A DNA stretch of 64,000 nt from Erpetoichthys calabaricus (Eukaryota > Chordata > Cladistia > Polypteriformes > Polypteridae), in assembly GCF_900747795.2 (NCBI RefSeq), contig NC_041402.2:29388500-29452499 (forward strand). Direction: 5' to 3'. A program made the translations under genes and the position numbers. The notes beneath the pieces are model-generated. The model saw only the letters and a program-made list of their open reading frames with translations, did no database searches and was not told the DNA's origin. Position 1 is the stretch's first letter. Each line of letters starts with the position of its first letter. Shown here one piece after another: positions 1 to 11,239 of this stretch.

Positions 1-930
1 GCGTTTTTCTCAGTTGATTCTGGGGTTCATCAGGGTGTGTTCTTGCTCCTGCTCTATGCAATGCTTGCATAGACTGCGTGTTGGGCAGGGTTGTGTGGTC
101 TAGCGGCAGTGGGGCTTCTGTTGGTGAAGAAAGATTCACTGATCTTGACTTTGCTGATGATGCTGTGATCTTCACAGAGTCAATGGAGGTTCTTATTGGG
201 TCTCACGAGAGACTGTGCGATGAGTCTGAGTTTCTTGACTTGCGAGTGTCCTGGATAAAAACCAAGATTCAGGCCTGTAATGACCTCTTTGGCACAGCCA
301 TCAGCAGCATGTCTGTCTGCAGAGAGAGTGTCGACCTTGTCGAGAGGTTTACTTACAACAGCAGTGACATGTCTCTGGTGACTCTTTCAATGAAGTCAGT
401 AGACAGATTGCAAGAGTATTGGGAGGTCATGAAGTCGCTGGAAAGGTGTGTGTAGCGCTCCCAATATCTTTGCAAAAGGATGAAAATTCGAGTCCTGGTG
501 CTTCCTGTCTTGCTTTATGGTTATGAGATACAGACGCTATTCAGTGACCTAAGACAAAGACTGGACTCCTTCAGTACTGTGTCTCTTTGGAGAATCCTTG
601 GGTACTGCTGGTCTGACTTTGCGTCACAGAGTCCTAAATGAGGCACATTACCTGCATTGTGAGGGAGTGTCAGTTACGGCACTATAGCCATGTGGCGCGA
701 TTCCCTGAGGGTGATCCGGCTCACAGGATCCTCATTGTTGAGGACCCGAGTGGGTGGACCAGACCAAGGAGACGTCCATGTAACACCTGGCTGCGGCAGA
801 TAGATGGTCATTTCCAGGCGGTGGGACTGGACTGCGTGTTTGCCTGGGGGGTTGCCAACCAGGATCGCAAACCATTTCATCTTGTGGTGGCTGCGGCAAC
901 ACACTGTACCAGTGCATACGCCCCAACCTG
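1..930 (+). mobile_element. LINE 3' fragment: reverse transcriptase end and C-terminal tail
   Basis: Two stretches of translation read like the end of a non-LTR retrotransposon ORF2. At 135-455 there is the reverse-transcriptase catalytic motif FADDAVIF, followed by a thumb-like region with SWIKTKIQ. At 638-920 there is the tail typical of an I/Nimb-like fish LINE family (LRHYSHVARFPEGDPAHRIL, then W-R-P-R-R-R-P). The two parts are in different frames, so the copy is broken. A TTG-rich run at 960-972 may be the 3' terminus. The left end is cut by the window. I am sure of LINE, less sure of the clade. Confidence 0.75.
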
Positions 931-984
931 ACCTGACTATCTGTGGAGTAAACATTTTTTTTGTTGTTGTTGCTATGTTAATGC

Positions 985-1196
985 TCACATAATGAAGGGG
1001 ATTAGGGAAAACCCTTGGGAGCCCCATCCCCAGAAGAGTCAAAACCGTCGAAGAGCAAATGGGGTCAGGCATGTTGGGGATGAGAACTGGTGTGGTGCAG
1101 AGGCATTGCCCACTGCATGGCAGCACTCCGGTCCCAGTTTGAGGCGGCCCATTCAGGTAGGCGCCTGGAACGTTCTGTCTCTCCGGCAAAGATAGT
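985..1196 (+). mobile_element. LINE 5' fragment, same family, downstream of the 3' fragment
   Basis: A 67-codon frame (992-1195) ends in PIQVGAWNVLSLRQ. This resembles the first residues of the apurinic-like endonuclease domain of the same sort of LINE whose 3' end lies just upstream. It breaks off at about 1196, after which similarity is lost. The 3'-end then 5'-end order on one strand looks like the junction of two head-to-tail copies. Confidence 0.5.
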
Positions 1197-1199
1197 GTG

Positions 1200-4100
1200 A
1201 TACAAACATTTTAAACTTGATCTGGTGCACTTAGTAATGACATTTTTAAACTCCCAAAACATAATGTGATATGATTCACAAGGTTGAATGCCAGTGGAGA
1301 GATGAATTGCAGATAATTGCATTTCAAACTGCATGCATTGCAGTTTGTAGTCTCCATTTGAGTCATATTCCTAACCCTGACCTCAGCCGATCTACCTTCA
1401 AAAATTCTCAACAAAAGTGGTTAGGATTTTATTTACGATAAATAAGAACGAACAATGACCTTACCACTGAAGCTTCTAAAATGTCCATGGCATAGTGTAT
1501 GGCCAGGATTCTCCATTGACCAGCCTGGATTTGCATGTGTAAAATGGCTCAGTGTAAATGAATGTGTGTTTGCACATGAGTGTGCTATTTGGTGGACTGA
1601 CATATGAACAGGCATTAGTTTCTGCCTTGTGCCCATTACTGCTGGCATAGTCTTTGGCTTTTATAAATCAACTACTGGAAGAAGTGAGTAGTAGGTACTG
1701 AAAATACTTTATATAGATGAAAGACCATTGATTTCATTCTGGTGATACTTTCTGTTAGTGGTGTTTTATAAGGCTCTTCAAGACATGAATTCTTATATCC
1801 CATAGCCAAGAATACATGAATCCCTGGGTGAGTGCATAGATTCAGGTGCAATTTTTGGTAATATTGCCTATTTGAATATTTGCACATTTGCTTGTGTGTT
1901 CTTCCAGAGACCTTTCAGTGATATGCTGTTAGTCTGACTGATGACACTCAAGTGATACGGATGGGTGTGTGCCAGTATGGTCTGAGAGGGTTTTCGCTTT
2001 CCACCCTTGTGTAGAAGGCTGGGCATGAGTAGTGAGAGCCCATCCTGGCAGCATTTGGTACCGGACAGCTCATACCCTTATTCATTCACACCACACCAAT
2101 TTAGAAGACCCCAGATCCTGTATCATTTTATTCTTGCCATTTACAGTATCATTAAGTAGGCACATTTGCAACACTCACTGAACAAATTCTTAGGAATATT
2201 ATATAAATGCTGTGGTAAAGCACATTAAGGGGTTGGTGGCAGTGAGCGTGTTTTTAGCAATAACAGTGCCCCCAGGCTTGGGTTGAGGTGTAGGTGCAAG
2301 TGGGTAACATGGCCAAGTGGACACGGAGTGTTGATGGGGACATTGCCTAATAGCATAGTCATGTGCAGATGTAGTCAGCCCAGCCAATTTCCTCATTAGT
2401 GCTCTGGGGATCATAATCACGGCGCCTATTCCCACATTTGTACAAAAGAGCCTGAGCAGCATAAACATAAACAGGAGAAATGAGAAAGAAATGAGAGGTG
2501 AAAGGGACAGAAAAAAAGTCAAGATCGTGGCTGAGCTGGTGCTGCTACAAAAAGGAGTCAGGCGGTTGAGAATTTTGCCCCGAGCGGAGCAGTGTGGCTC
2601 CAGGGTAAGGTCTTCAGAATAGCAAGAGTGACCAAGTACTCCCAGAGATTCCGGCAGATGCCAAGGGATGGAAGCGGGAGAAGGGAGCAGAGCTTGTGGG
2701 GTCCCCTCAGAAGCTGAGGAATGGCTTTGGAGACTCGTGCCAGATTTAAGGGTTGGAGGATTCTGCATGTATCCTAGCCTTAGCAAGAGGCCACAAGGAC
2801 AAGTCTAGAACATTGGTGCCTTCATAATCTGTGTCTTTGTGTGGCGTGTACCTGTTCTGTGGTGCTCCGGTTTTCCTCCCGCTTCCCAAAAACTTGGTAA
2901 TAATTGTAATTGCCAACTCTACATTGTCTTGGTGTGGAATGGTGTGCGCCAGCCTGATACCAAGTAGACCAGGAGTGCCTGTGTTTACAGATCAGTTGTT
3001 CCATCTAGCTCTGATTCTGGTTGGAAAGGACTCACAACACAGATGGATGAATGGAACAACAATAACGACCTCAATCAGCATTGTAAATCACTTTTTAAAA
3101 AGTTGTGGTGTATGGCTAAATCAGTTTTGACTGAAATTCTACTGGCATTAAATTTTAAATGTATTTTTTTATTACTAGGAAAAATTTATTTGACAAAAAA
3201 CATTGGTTCAAAGTGAAAGGCATGACTAGAAAAGAACATCATTTTAAATAATTCATGTATTCTTGCAAATTTTTAAAATTAAATTATGTAGTACAAATAT
3301 CCAGTAGATCAAAATGTAATATTCATTAAGCGATGATAGCAAATTAAGTCTCTTATAAATATTCAGTGTGAATCTCTCAATTTTCTTGTGAGGTATAATA
3401 GCTAATGTCGGAATAAGAAAAATGCTGAACAATATACACTACAAATGAGATGAAATAAAGCAATAGTCCAAAGTGTTAAAAGAAGAAGAGATTGTGCTTT
3501 TTGGCTTCATTTGTGTGTATATAGAAGATCATTCTTGTTCTGTTTTGGGTGGGCAGATCCATCCGCCCCCTCAATGCAGCCCATTCCAGGCTCAGAAAAC
3601 TTAAGGGTGTAGTGCAAAATGGCTACAAGTACAAGATGACTCAGATGAGCTTCTGCGGTACACATCTCAGCTTAGGAATTTCTATGCAGTAAAAAGGCTG
3701 TGGTCCTTTGAATAATTTGATTACCACCTTATTGAATCATCATCATCATCATCATCATCAACAAAAACCTTCAGGTATCCGTGTTATGAATCAGTGCCTT
3801 CAGGTCACGTTTGTGTTCTACTTTGTGATTACAACATACTCTCCATCGGGGTGTTTTTTCCTTGTTGAGTGATGCCGAAGTGAGATGTAAATGGCTTGTA
3901 GAGATATTGAGGATGAGTTTTTAACATTATAAAAAAGGTTAAAATTTACAACTGGTATTTTGAAGCCATTGAGCACACTATAACAGCTAATGAAACACAC
4001 TAGGGATGTTCTGTCCCCCTGGCCCTTTTACATAAGTGAAGAGGCTATCCTGGATGAATCCTTCAAAAAACTGAAGGACCACACCGGCAGGGAGGTGCAC

Positions 4101-4540
4101 CTTGACAGCCAGTGTGATAGAAAAATGGCATTAGGGGACAAGTAGACCCCCTGTTTAAGATTGATGGAAACAAAAAGTGCTCCAGAGGTAGACAGAGCAA
4201 GACAGTAGGTTTCATAAAGGCACTGAAGAGAATGTCAATTTCCCTAGAATTCATTGACATTAGATGAGTCAACCATATCAGGTAATATGAGGCATGCATT
4301 ACGTAAATCCTCCTCATTTTCAATGGAATACGCTGAACCCATCGGGCAGCACACTTAGCGTTACTCGTGAAATGCTGAAGAGGACGCACTCTTCTAAACA
4401 CATTTTTCAGTCGTCACACCTAATTAAACAAATCACTTTCCAGGATGCTTTGCATGATGTATTGTCAAGTGAAACAGTAAGTACACCGCATGAAGATTGC
4501 TGACTTAATAAAAACACAAAGAAAATTAGCCTTTTCAATG
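1200..4540. other. Non-coding stretch, no gene recognised
   Basis: No frame here has family character. The longest, 195 codons on the minus strand at 2199-2786, is low-complexity and matches nothing I know. Around 2030-2110 there are phrases like a decayed minus-strand SINE. An (ATC)n microsatellite lies at 3736-3760. The rest is AT-rich, probably ancient repeat and unique sequence. Confidence 0.5.
3736..3760. repeat. (ATC)n microsatellite
   Basis: About eight uninterrupted ATC triplets are visible. Confidence 0.95.
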
Positions 4541-4543
4541 ATT

Positions 4544-5791
4544 TCTCTCTATTATAATAAAAAAAATCCTGGGACGAGATGAGACTTTTTAGTCTGGGAC
4601 GAGACATGACTTTTTCAGAGAGATACTTTCACATCCTGCGAGACGAGACTTTGTGCCAAGAGATTTAACCATACCTGGGGCCGGAAATAAAAGACAAAGT
4701 AGAAAGTCGTAAAGAATTCAAAAACGTTGGCACGATACACATGCAGAGCAGGTTAGAGATAATCAATCAAGACACTATATAAAAGCGGTTGGGATTGTCC
4801 TTCCGTCCTGTGAGTGCAAAGCGTAGCGGTATTCCGCTTATCACAGACTTACTACTTGCGGCTTGCGGTACGAAGCGACGCGATGTGAGCAGAGTTCTGG
4901 TGCTCCCATCGTTCCCTAGCTTTTGTGCACAATGCGCTGGAAAAATAGACAAAATTATGTCTCTGGAAATAATTAATGTTGATGGAGTACAAATGCCTCA
5001 CCGTGTAGTAAATATCAGGGGAGATGGTGCTTGCTTATTCTCATCTATAGCTTATTTAGTGCATGAAACTCTGTATTTAGCGGTACAGATTCGGGCTGAC
5101 ATTGTATGACATGTGTTAAGTAATTGGTCAAGGTTTCAGCCATTTACAATGATGCCGTCAGGAATCTCTTATACAAATGAGCTTCAGTATCTCACTGAAA
5201 TGTCAAAGTCTCAAACTTATGGTACCATTTCTGAGATAATGGCAGCAGGAGAGTTGTTCCCCTATGAGTTTCAAGTATATTATTATGGAGTCCTACACTC
5301 CAAGTTTGGACAGGCACTCGAGGGGATAAAAAAAACTTAGGTTTTCGGGAGATGTTATGAATGGGCACTTTGATGTTCTCATTCCCTACACTTACATGCC
5401 TGATGTACACATGGAGCGCACACAAATTGAGGATAAAAGTCGGTCGCCTTAAAAGGCGGGTGAGCCTAGTGAAAGTACTAAAATTCGAAAGTCTCAAAAA
5501 AATTATAATAAAGATTGCATTAGTGCAAAATAATGGAAATTATTACGGAACAGCAAAATGAGATTGAATATATTGTTCAGATTTAAACTTTAAGTGGGAG
5601 TCTTGTAATTCGTGTTGTCATCAGGGAAAAGTAGTGTTTCTTCCCAATGAAGAGGCGTATCCGCGAGAATTAAAAGATTTGTTGTTTGGTGAAAGTGAAA
5701 TCCACATACGTGAGCGGCAGAGACGTGAAGTGGCTGGCGCATAGCACAGGCGGGTGGGGGGACTTGGGAGTTGGCGAGCAAAGCCCCCTAG
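4544..5791 (+). mobile_element. Helitron, internally deleted, with OTU protease remains
   Basis: The left end reads TCTCTCTATTATAATAAAAA and the right end CCCCCTAG followed by T, matching the TC...CTRR plus T rule for Helitrons. A second copy at 59020-59542 (minus strand) shares both ends and the phrase GGGGCCGGAAATAAA. Inside is a protein relic: an OTU cysteine-protease domain from about 4957 with RGDGACLFSSI (nucleophile Cys), an in-frame TGA at 5107-5109, a frame change near 5340 and the catalytic-His region GHFDVLIPY from about 5360. At 5608-5720 the translation CCHQGKVVFLP resembles the Cys/His region of fish Helitron proteins. No Rep or helicase core is present, so the copy is deleted and non-autonomous. 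Confidence 0.68.
4957..5440 (+). pseudogene. OTU-like cysteine protease domain relic within the Helitron
   Basis: The translation from the ATG at 4957 (MSLEIINVDG...) reaches the OTU signature D-G-x-C as GDGACLFSSI. It then passes an in-frame TGA and continues in the same frame with a YGTISEIMAAGELFPYEF segment. After a frame change near 5340 it ends with the His block NGHFDVLIPY. OTU domains are ubiquitin-type deconjugating proteases, and fish Helitrons are known to carry one. With a stop and a frameshift this copy cannot make the full domain. Its spacing from Cys to His is compatible with a whole ancestral domain. Confidence 0.6.
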
Positions 5792-5814
5792 TATTCAACA
5801 AAAATATCAATAAA

Positions 5815-6240
5815 TGTAATGGTCTGCTGGGGGAAAAGTAAGTCCACCCTCAGAAGCCCCCCTTCAGCAGAAATGACTTCTCGTGGGCGTTTTGCAGAAC
5901 TGCCCACCACTGTCTGATATCGACTCATTCAAATTTGTTACCGCTCCTCCATGCAAAATTCCTTCAGTTGCAAAATGCCTGTATGTTTTCTTGCATGTCC
6001 TAGCTGTTTCAACATTTAACTTTGATTTAATTCTGGGCGTTGACTGTGCTAGATCCGTAACACTCCTTCTTTTTGACCCATTCCTTGGTGGATTTGCTAG
6101 TGTGCTTCAGGATCACGATCATGTTGAAAGGTCCAATTTAGGCTCAACTTCAACTTCCTGATGCTTCAAGACCCTACCACTCGCATTCAAGAGTATCTGG
6201 CTGTGCTCCGCAACTATTAGAGCACAAGATCATGGGTGGC
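5815..6240 (-). mobile_element. Tc1/mariner-type transposase relic
   Basis: Read on the minus strand, about 6170-6000 gives a broken version of the Tc-type block F-Q-H-D-x-D-P-x-H, followed by a segment like S-T-K-E-W-V-K-K-K and a later P-E-L-N. These are the second catalytic Asp region and the approach to the third acidic residue of IS630-Tc1-mariner transposases. Frames are broken several times and no terminal inverted repeats were found. It is an old fragment. Confidence 0.45.
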
Positions 6241-6542
6241 ATTATAGCAGCACTCCTCTGCACTCTGGTGATGGAAAGGTGTAAGGTGGCAGCATCTCAG
6301 CAGGTAGCCACTATCACCTGGTACCTGTAATGATGTGATTGCTGTTACAATGAAGAGTACGGGCCATGTGAAACTCTGAGGACTCAGCCAGTTACCTTCC
6401 CAACAAGCCCGGCACCATCACGTCTGCCAAAACTACTTTGCCTCAAAATTAATGAGTCACAGGCTGACTCAGGCAACAAGGACACATCGTTTCTCAACCA
6501 CATCTTGGCATCATGGACGACTTGTGTGTTAATGGAATGTCA

Positions 6543-6842
6543 CTATTTATGGATCACAAAAGCAGCTTTACTCTTGCCAGGTGCCCTTCTTGCAATATGA
6601 AAGCAGTATAGTAGTCCGATTACATTAGGAGAACCAAACACTGCTGCAAATTGCCTTGTTATGTTGGCGAAAACGTTGATGTTTTTACGTATGTGCACCC
6701 ACACAATATGAAAACTGGATGTAGTGCCTTGCCAGTTGGTTAATGGCTTCCAGTACAGCAGGCATGATGGAGCTGAACTTGGCCGAGATATTCCTGACCT
6801 GCTGTCCAGTACACATCGATATAAACTGATGAAAACCAACAT
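6543..6842 (-). mobile_element. Harbinger-like DDE nuclease relic
   Basis: The minus-strand 99-codon frame ends with F-G-S-P-N-V-I-G-L-L-Y-C-F-H-I-A-R-R-A-P and then F-V-I-H-K. This is a worn form of the PNVIGAIDCTHVAI-RAP...FVNRK block of PIF/Harbinger (HARBI1-like) transposases, in which the first catalytic Asp sits in IDCTH. That Asp is not retained here. No ends are visible and the flanking sequence is unassigned. Family call is moderate. Confidence 0.45.
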
Positions 6843-7073
6843 AGTTCTTTAGTGCCAATACGTAGCACTGACCATCTTAAAAGGGAACTACGATGCAGTC
6901 TGTACATCATATTCATCACCTTTGAGGGTTAATGTTTGTCATGTCAACGCACGTAATAATAGAGGCTCAGTGATCTGAATGATTATGCATGCGAATCGTG
7001 TCCTCAGTTCCCAGCTTCTCCTAAATGTTGCATACGCATGGGTCAGAGTTGCTGTAAATATACACAGTGTATG

Positions 7074-7729
7074 TGTCGACAGGGATCATCCGGCATCCCA
7101 TCCAGAAGACGGGAGTGGAAGGGCAACAATGGATTGGCATCCCAACCTGGTCAAGAATTGACCCCTTGGCAGGGAGGGAAGCCAGAAGGATGAAGGGACC
7201 GGGAGAGTTACCCTTCCTGGAGCCTATATTTCCCAGATACACTCGAGGGGAGCATTCTTGTGTTGCTGCCCCATTTTGTTTTTCAGCCCACAGGCATTTT
7301 GGAAAGTGTAGTCCCATGGTGCAGCCCTGTTGCATGCCATGGGTGCTCCCAGGGGGAGCCGCAAGGAGGAACCATCTCTGCATTCTAGAAACTTCCATTT
7401 GACCTGGAAGTGCTTCAGTTGGACTTTGGGCAGACACTGGAAGTATTCTCAGGATCTGGTTTAAAGGGAGCTGCTCTGCCTTGCCTCAAGGAGTCAGAGT
7501 TGGCAGGCAGAGGACAATATTTGCAAGAGGAAGAGGAGTAGGGAGAAGAAAAGAGAAGAGAAAATGAAGGATTCACCTTCCATATACATTCTCTATTTTA
7601 TATAATCCATAATAATTGAGGGCGGCACGGTGGCGCAGTGGTAGTGCTGTTGCCTCGCAGTTAGGAGACCCGGGTTCGCTTCCCGGGTCCACCCTGCGTG
7701 GAGTTTGCATGTTCTCCCCGTGTCTGCGT

Positions 7730-7760
<31 letters not shown>

Positions 7761-8056
7761 ACAGTCCAAAGACATGCAGGTTAGGTGGATTGGTGATTCT
7801 AAATTGGCCCTTGTGTGCTTGGTGTGTGGGTGTGCTTGTGTGTGTCCTGCGGTGGGTTGGCACCCTGCCCGGGATTGGTTCCCTGCCTTGTGCCCTGTGT
7901 TGGCTGGGATTGGCTCCAGCAGACCCCCGTGACCCTGTGTTTGGATTCAGCGGGTTGGAAAATGGATGGTTGGATGGATAATAATTGAACCTGTGACTGT
8001 GTGAGTGTTATTTGAGTCTGAGATTTGGGGCTTGGTAGTGCTCCCTGTCTTCCACA
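7074..8056 (+). mobile_element. Solo LTR fossil with a SINE inserted
   Basis: The segment starts TGTCGACAGG and ends TTCCACA, and is flanked by the same five bases GTATG at 7069-7073 and 8057-8061. This is the signature of an LTR that integrated and was reduced to a single repeat. Without the SINE at 7620-7977 it is about 0.6 kb. Its interior (gtagtcc...gcagccctg) and its end (gatttggggct...) match the element at 8677-9185. No internal retroelement genes are present. Retrovirus-like family not determined. Confidence 0.6.
7620..7977 (+). mobile_element. tRNA-derived SINE (DANA/V-SINE-like), full length
   Basis: The head GGGCGGCACGGTGGCGCAGT holds a pol III A box (TGGCGCAGTGG), and GGTTCGCTTCC about 45 nt later is a B box. 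The body carries the phrases (catgttctccccgtgtctg; cagtccaaagacatgcaggt) shared by zebrafish DANA and related fish SINEs. The tail is GGATGG repeats. It is flanked by an 11-bp target duplication ATAATAATTGA at 7609-7619 and 7978-7988. It interrupts the solo LTR at 7074-8056. The tRNA-like head is part of the SINE, not a tRNA gene. Confidence 0.88.
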
Positions 8057-8676
8057 GTATGTTCCTCTGTCAAGTTTTTTTTTTTTTTATTTTGGGAATC
8101 CCGACCTTTATGTGGGAAGTTGCGTATGCACATTTCAAGCCTCTTTTTGTGCGTACGAAAACTTAATAAACAATGGCCTGTACTCCACCACACTACTTGC
8201 TAACTTGTTCCATGTGTCTTTGATTCTTTGTGTGAAGAAAAATTTTCTAGCATTTGTGTGAAATCCACCCACATGTTTCCAACTGTGCCCCCGTATTCTT
8301 ATTGCAGATTTTATTTAAGTAACAAATGGCATCCATGGTATTAAAGAAGACTTCAATCATGTCGTCTCTTAATCTCTATTTCCTGGTAGTATCAGATTTA
8401 TTCACTGTAGGTTTACCTTTCTACTGCCATTCACCCTCAGATGTCTTTCTTCTGTCTTAAGCTGCACAGCTCTTCAGGTCAGGCACCCAATGCCACACGA
8501 CGTGTCTTCCTACCAATTTTCATAGCTTACATTGCTCCCTCTAAACAGATTCTTTATTTTGAGTGCTGCGCTGGAGAACTTGATTATCGGGCTTCTCCAG
8601 TTAAAATGTTGATCTCTCAAGAAGCGATTAAGTCACTTCAGCATTTCTGTTTGCATAATAAATACATTTCAGATGG

Positions 8677-9185
8677 TGTGATGGACAACATGCTGGGAGT
8701 TTCGGGGTTTGGGATCCTTACCTGGCCCAGGATGAGCAATATTTCTGGCTTATTGTCTTCCCCGGACACTAGGTGGCAACATCCCTGAGTATTGGTATCC
8801 ATTTGGACACCTGCAGGGAATGCTGGGAATTGTAGTCCAGTAGCGCAGCCCTGCTCTGGTCCATGGCTGTCTCTAGGGGTTGCTGCAGGGAGTTACACTC
8901 CCTCCTATTTGGGACTTCTGTATGACTCCAAAGTGCTTCCAATGGGTGAACTCCTGGATCCTGAATGAAAGAGACTGCACTGCCTTGTCCAGGCGAGCCA
9001 AAGCTGGGAGGAAGGAAGGAGCTGACAGGGGAAGCAGTGCGGTGCAGAGATAAAGACAAAGAAGAAGAGACAAAGTGTATAACTGTTTGTACTTGTAATA
9101 AACACCCCCTTTATTTGAACCCTTGGCTGTGTTTGTGTGTCATGTTTGGGATTTTGGGGCTCAGTGGGACCCCCTAGCTTTCACA
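8677..9185 (+). mobile_element. Solo LTR fossil
   Basis: Begins TGTGATGGAC, ends CTTTCACA, and is flanked by the 4-bp direct repeat ATGG (8673-8676 and 9186-9189). A polyadenylation-like AATAAA near 9098, about 85 nt before the end, supports the plus orientation. It is about 509 bp with no internal genes and is related to the LTRs at 7074-8056 and about 12626-15170. Confidence 0.65.
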
Positions 9186-9252
9186 ATGGGTAAATTGCCG
9201 GGTGTCAAGTTCAGCATGTTGGAATCTAAATTTAGCGTTTTTACAAAAGTAA

Positions 9253-10018
9253 AATGAGTAACACATTCAAAATAGCTTCCCTTAATGCTAGAAGTATCAA
9301 AAATAAAACGAGTGAGGTGGAGTTGTAAATAACAGAGCATAATTATGATATTACAGCAATAACAGAAACCTGGCTAAATAACAAAGAAGGGGATGAGTAT
9401 AACATAGCGGGATACACATTATTAGGAAGGATAGACAGAACAGAAAAGGAGGTGGGGTTGCTGTTTACGTCAAACAGAATTTAAATGCTTATTATTGTGC
9501 TTATTATTTAAACAAAATTTAAATTTAAAGTCCTCTTCATTTGGACGATGAGCCCCATCTTAGTGAAGACATCTGGCTTTACCTGGATAGCATTTGGGAA
9601 AGAGGCTTTATTTAAGGAGTGTGTTACAGAGCCCCCGACGCTGTCAGTAATTTCAACATACATCTTTATGGTAATATTAAAAAGGCAGGTTTACAGGGGA
9701 ATAGTATAGTTCTGCAGGGCTTTAACTACCTGAATATTAACTGGGCTAACGTTGCAGGTATTTTGTAATAATCAGGATAGAATTGAGGGCGTAGGAGTGA
9801 TTGAAGCACTAGGGTCAAGTGACCATAATATAATACAACTCTCAGTGTTTTGTAGGAGTGTGGATACAAAGACTAAAATTGTTAAGTTTAACTTTGGTAG
9901 GGCAAATTTTGAGCAGATGTGGCAATGACTAAGGAGGATAGACTGGGATAAGCTTTTAAATGTGGAGACAGTCGAGGAGCAGTGGAACAGGTTTAAAAAC
10001 GTACATGTAATGCAGGAC
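9253..10018 (+). mobile_element. CR1-type LINE ORF2 fragment (endonuclease part)
   Basis: Broken frames read IASLNARSIKNKT, then ITAITETWL (endonuclease motifs), LQGFNYLNINWANV (the GDFN..D/NINW block of CR1 endonucleases), LGSSDHNIIQ (the SDH motif) and IVKFNFGRANFEQM (linker typical of CR1). Several stops and frame changes are visible and no reverse transcriptase follows. It is a 3'-deleted remnant of a chicken-CR1-like LINE. Confidence 0.65.
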
Positions 10019-10636
10019 AGGTACAATTTCATTTTCAAGTTCTCAACACGCGGGCGGGGAGAAGACTTCAACATGTGGCAAAATTGTTTTTGGAAAGGAC
10101 CGGCTATGGGAGGTATTTTAAGCAAAAAAAACCCCCTGAAAATTCATATTATAAAATGATTCATATTATAAAAAAGTCTGCACATAAGAATACTGCAAAA
10201 ATTAAAAGTCAAACAAAATAACCCCATTTGACATTTCATTTTCAGCCTGAACAGCAGTGGAGCTGCAAAATTAAAAAGTCAATCGCATTTCCACTTTGCA
10301 TTTTCATTTTCAGGTTCTCAACATGCAAATAGCGTGGGTCAATGGGCGGGGCTTTGCACCTTGATTTCCCACAATCCTTTGTCCTTCGTAGCTTATTCCA
10401 TGGAGCAGATATGTCTTTATGACATCTGTGGTAATGTTGGTCGAGGCCGACCTGATGCTGTGCGGGTTGCCGTGTCCACTGATGCTGTACTCGGGCAAAG
10501 TACAACCTCACGTAAATTCTGCCATACAACATCATTTACCTCCGTGTTGGTGAAAGCGTCGACATCTCCAAGCCAATCTAAAATCACTTCACATTTAAGT
10601 AATGTAAAATTTTCATCCTCACAATCTTGTCACTTT
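10019..10636. other. Repeat-like non-coding stretch, unassigned
   Basis: It contains two diverged copies of a motif cattttca(a/g)gttctcaaca (about 10030 and 10304), each followed within about 50 nt by a gggcgggg run, and a short duplicated ttcatattataaaa at 10144-10172. This suggests a decayed repeated element, but I found no ends or protein. Confidence 0.35.
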
Positions 10637-10640
10637 CCAT

Positions 10641-11104
10641 TGTAAAATGATCAGACTCGACACACTTGAAAAGGTTTGGGGCAGCCACCCGTATATTATC
10701 CCTGGCTGCAATGCGTTGATTTTGAACAAGAGATGTTTCTCTGTTGGAGTTCAGAATTGAACTGCTGAAGGTTTGCAAAGATGGCGGCTTTAAGGGATCA
10801 AACCAGAAGTGATGTGTAGGAACTGGAAGTGACGTAGGGGGAACCAGAAGTGACATTCTTCTGACGTCAGTCTGTGTGTCAGAACCAGAAGTGAAATTCT
10901 TCTGTGCTCCGTAACTGGAAGTGACGTTATGCTGGGTGCTGGGACCGGAAGTGACATCATCATTGTTGAGTCAGATAGGTTTTCCCGTGGCTGGTCTACA
11001 GAGATAACAGGAGAAGGTTTCGTGCACCCCGCCACCCCCTGGCCTGGCGTGGAATCACCTTCGCTTGGACCATACAACGTCCACCTACTCGCACGTGCGT
11101 GACA
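10641..11104 (-). mobile_element. Solo LTR fossil with reiterated GGAAGTGACG-like motifs
   Basis: Read on the minus strand it starts TGTCACGCACGTG and ends ATTTTACA, and it is flanked by the 4-bp repeat CCAT (10637-10640 and 11105-11108). It is about 464 bp. Inside, six variants of A-C-C/T-R-GAAGTGA occur at 10801, 10821, 10842, 10883, 10913 and 10942, with a TGACGTCA palindrome at 10862-10869. These look like ETS plus CRE-type binding sites, a plausible ancient LTR enhancer. No internal genes. Confidence 0.65.
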
Positions 11105-11239
11105 CCATTTAATTAGAAGCTGTTGGTACCTTCCAAAAAGGATTTTGTCACATTTTGAAGTCTTACCCCACCCACTGACCCGTGCTATTTGCATGTTTGC
11201 TATTTTCATTGTGTCCTGGGTGTTCTCCTAATGGATGAT

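Noticed and set aside
2199-2786. 195-codon minus-strand frame
   Set aside because: Low-complexity Ser/Pro/Leu text with no recognisable domain, in a repeat-rich stretch; no splice or promoter support.
7616-7981. Frames of 121, 96 and 75 codons and a tRNA-like head
   Set aside because: All are within the SINE; the A and B boxes are its internal promoter and it does not fold as a true tRNA gene. The same holds for 14774-15122 and 62125-62432.
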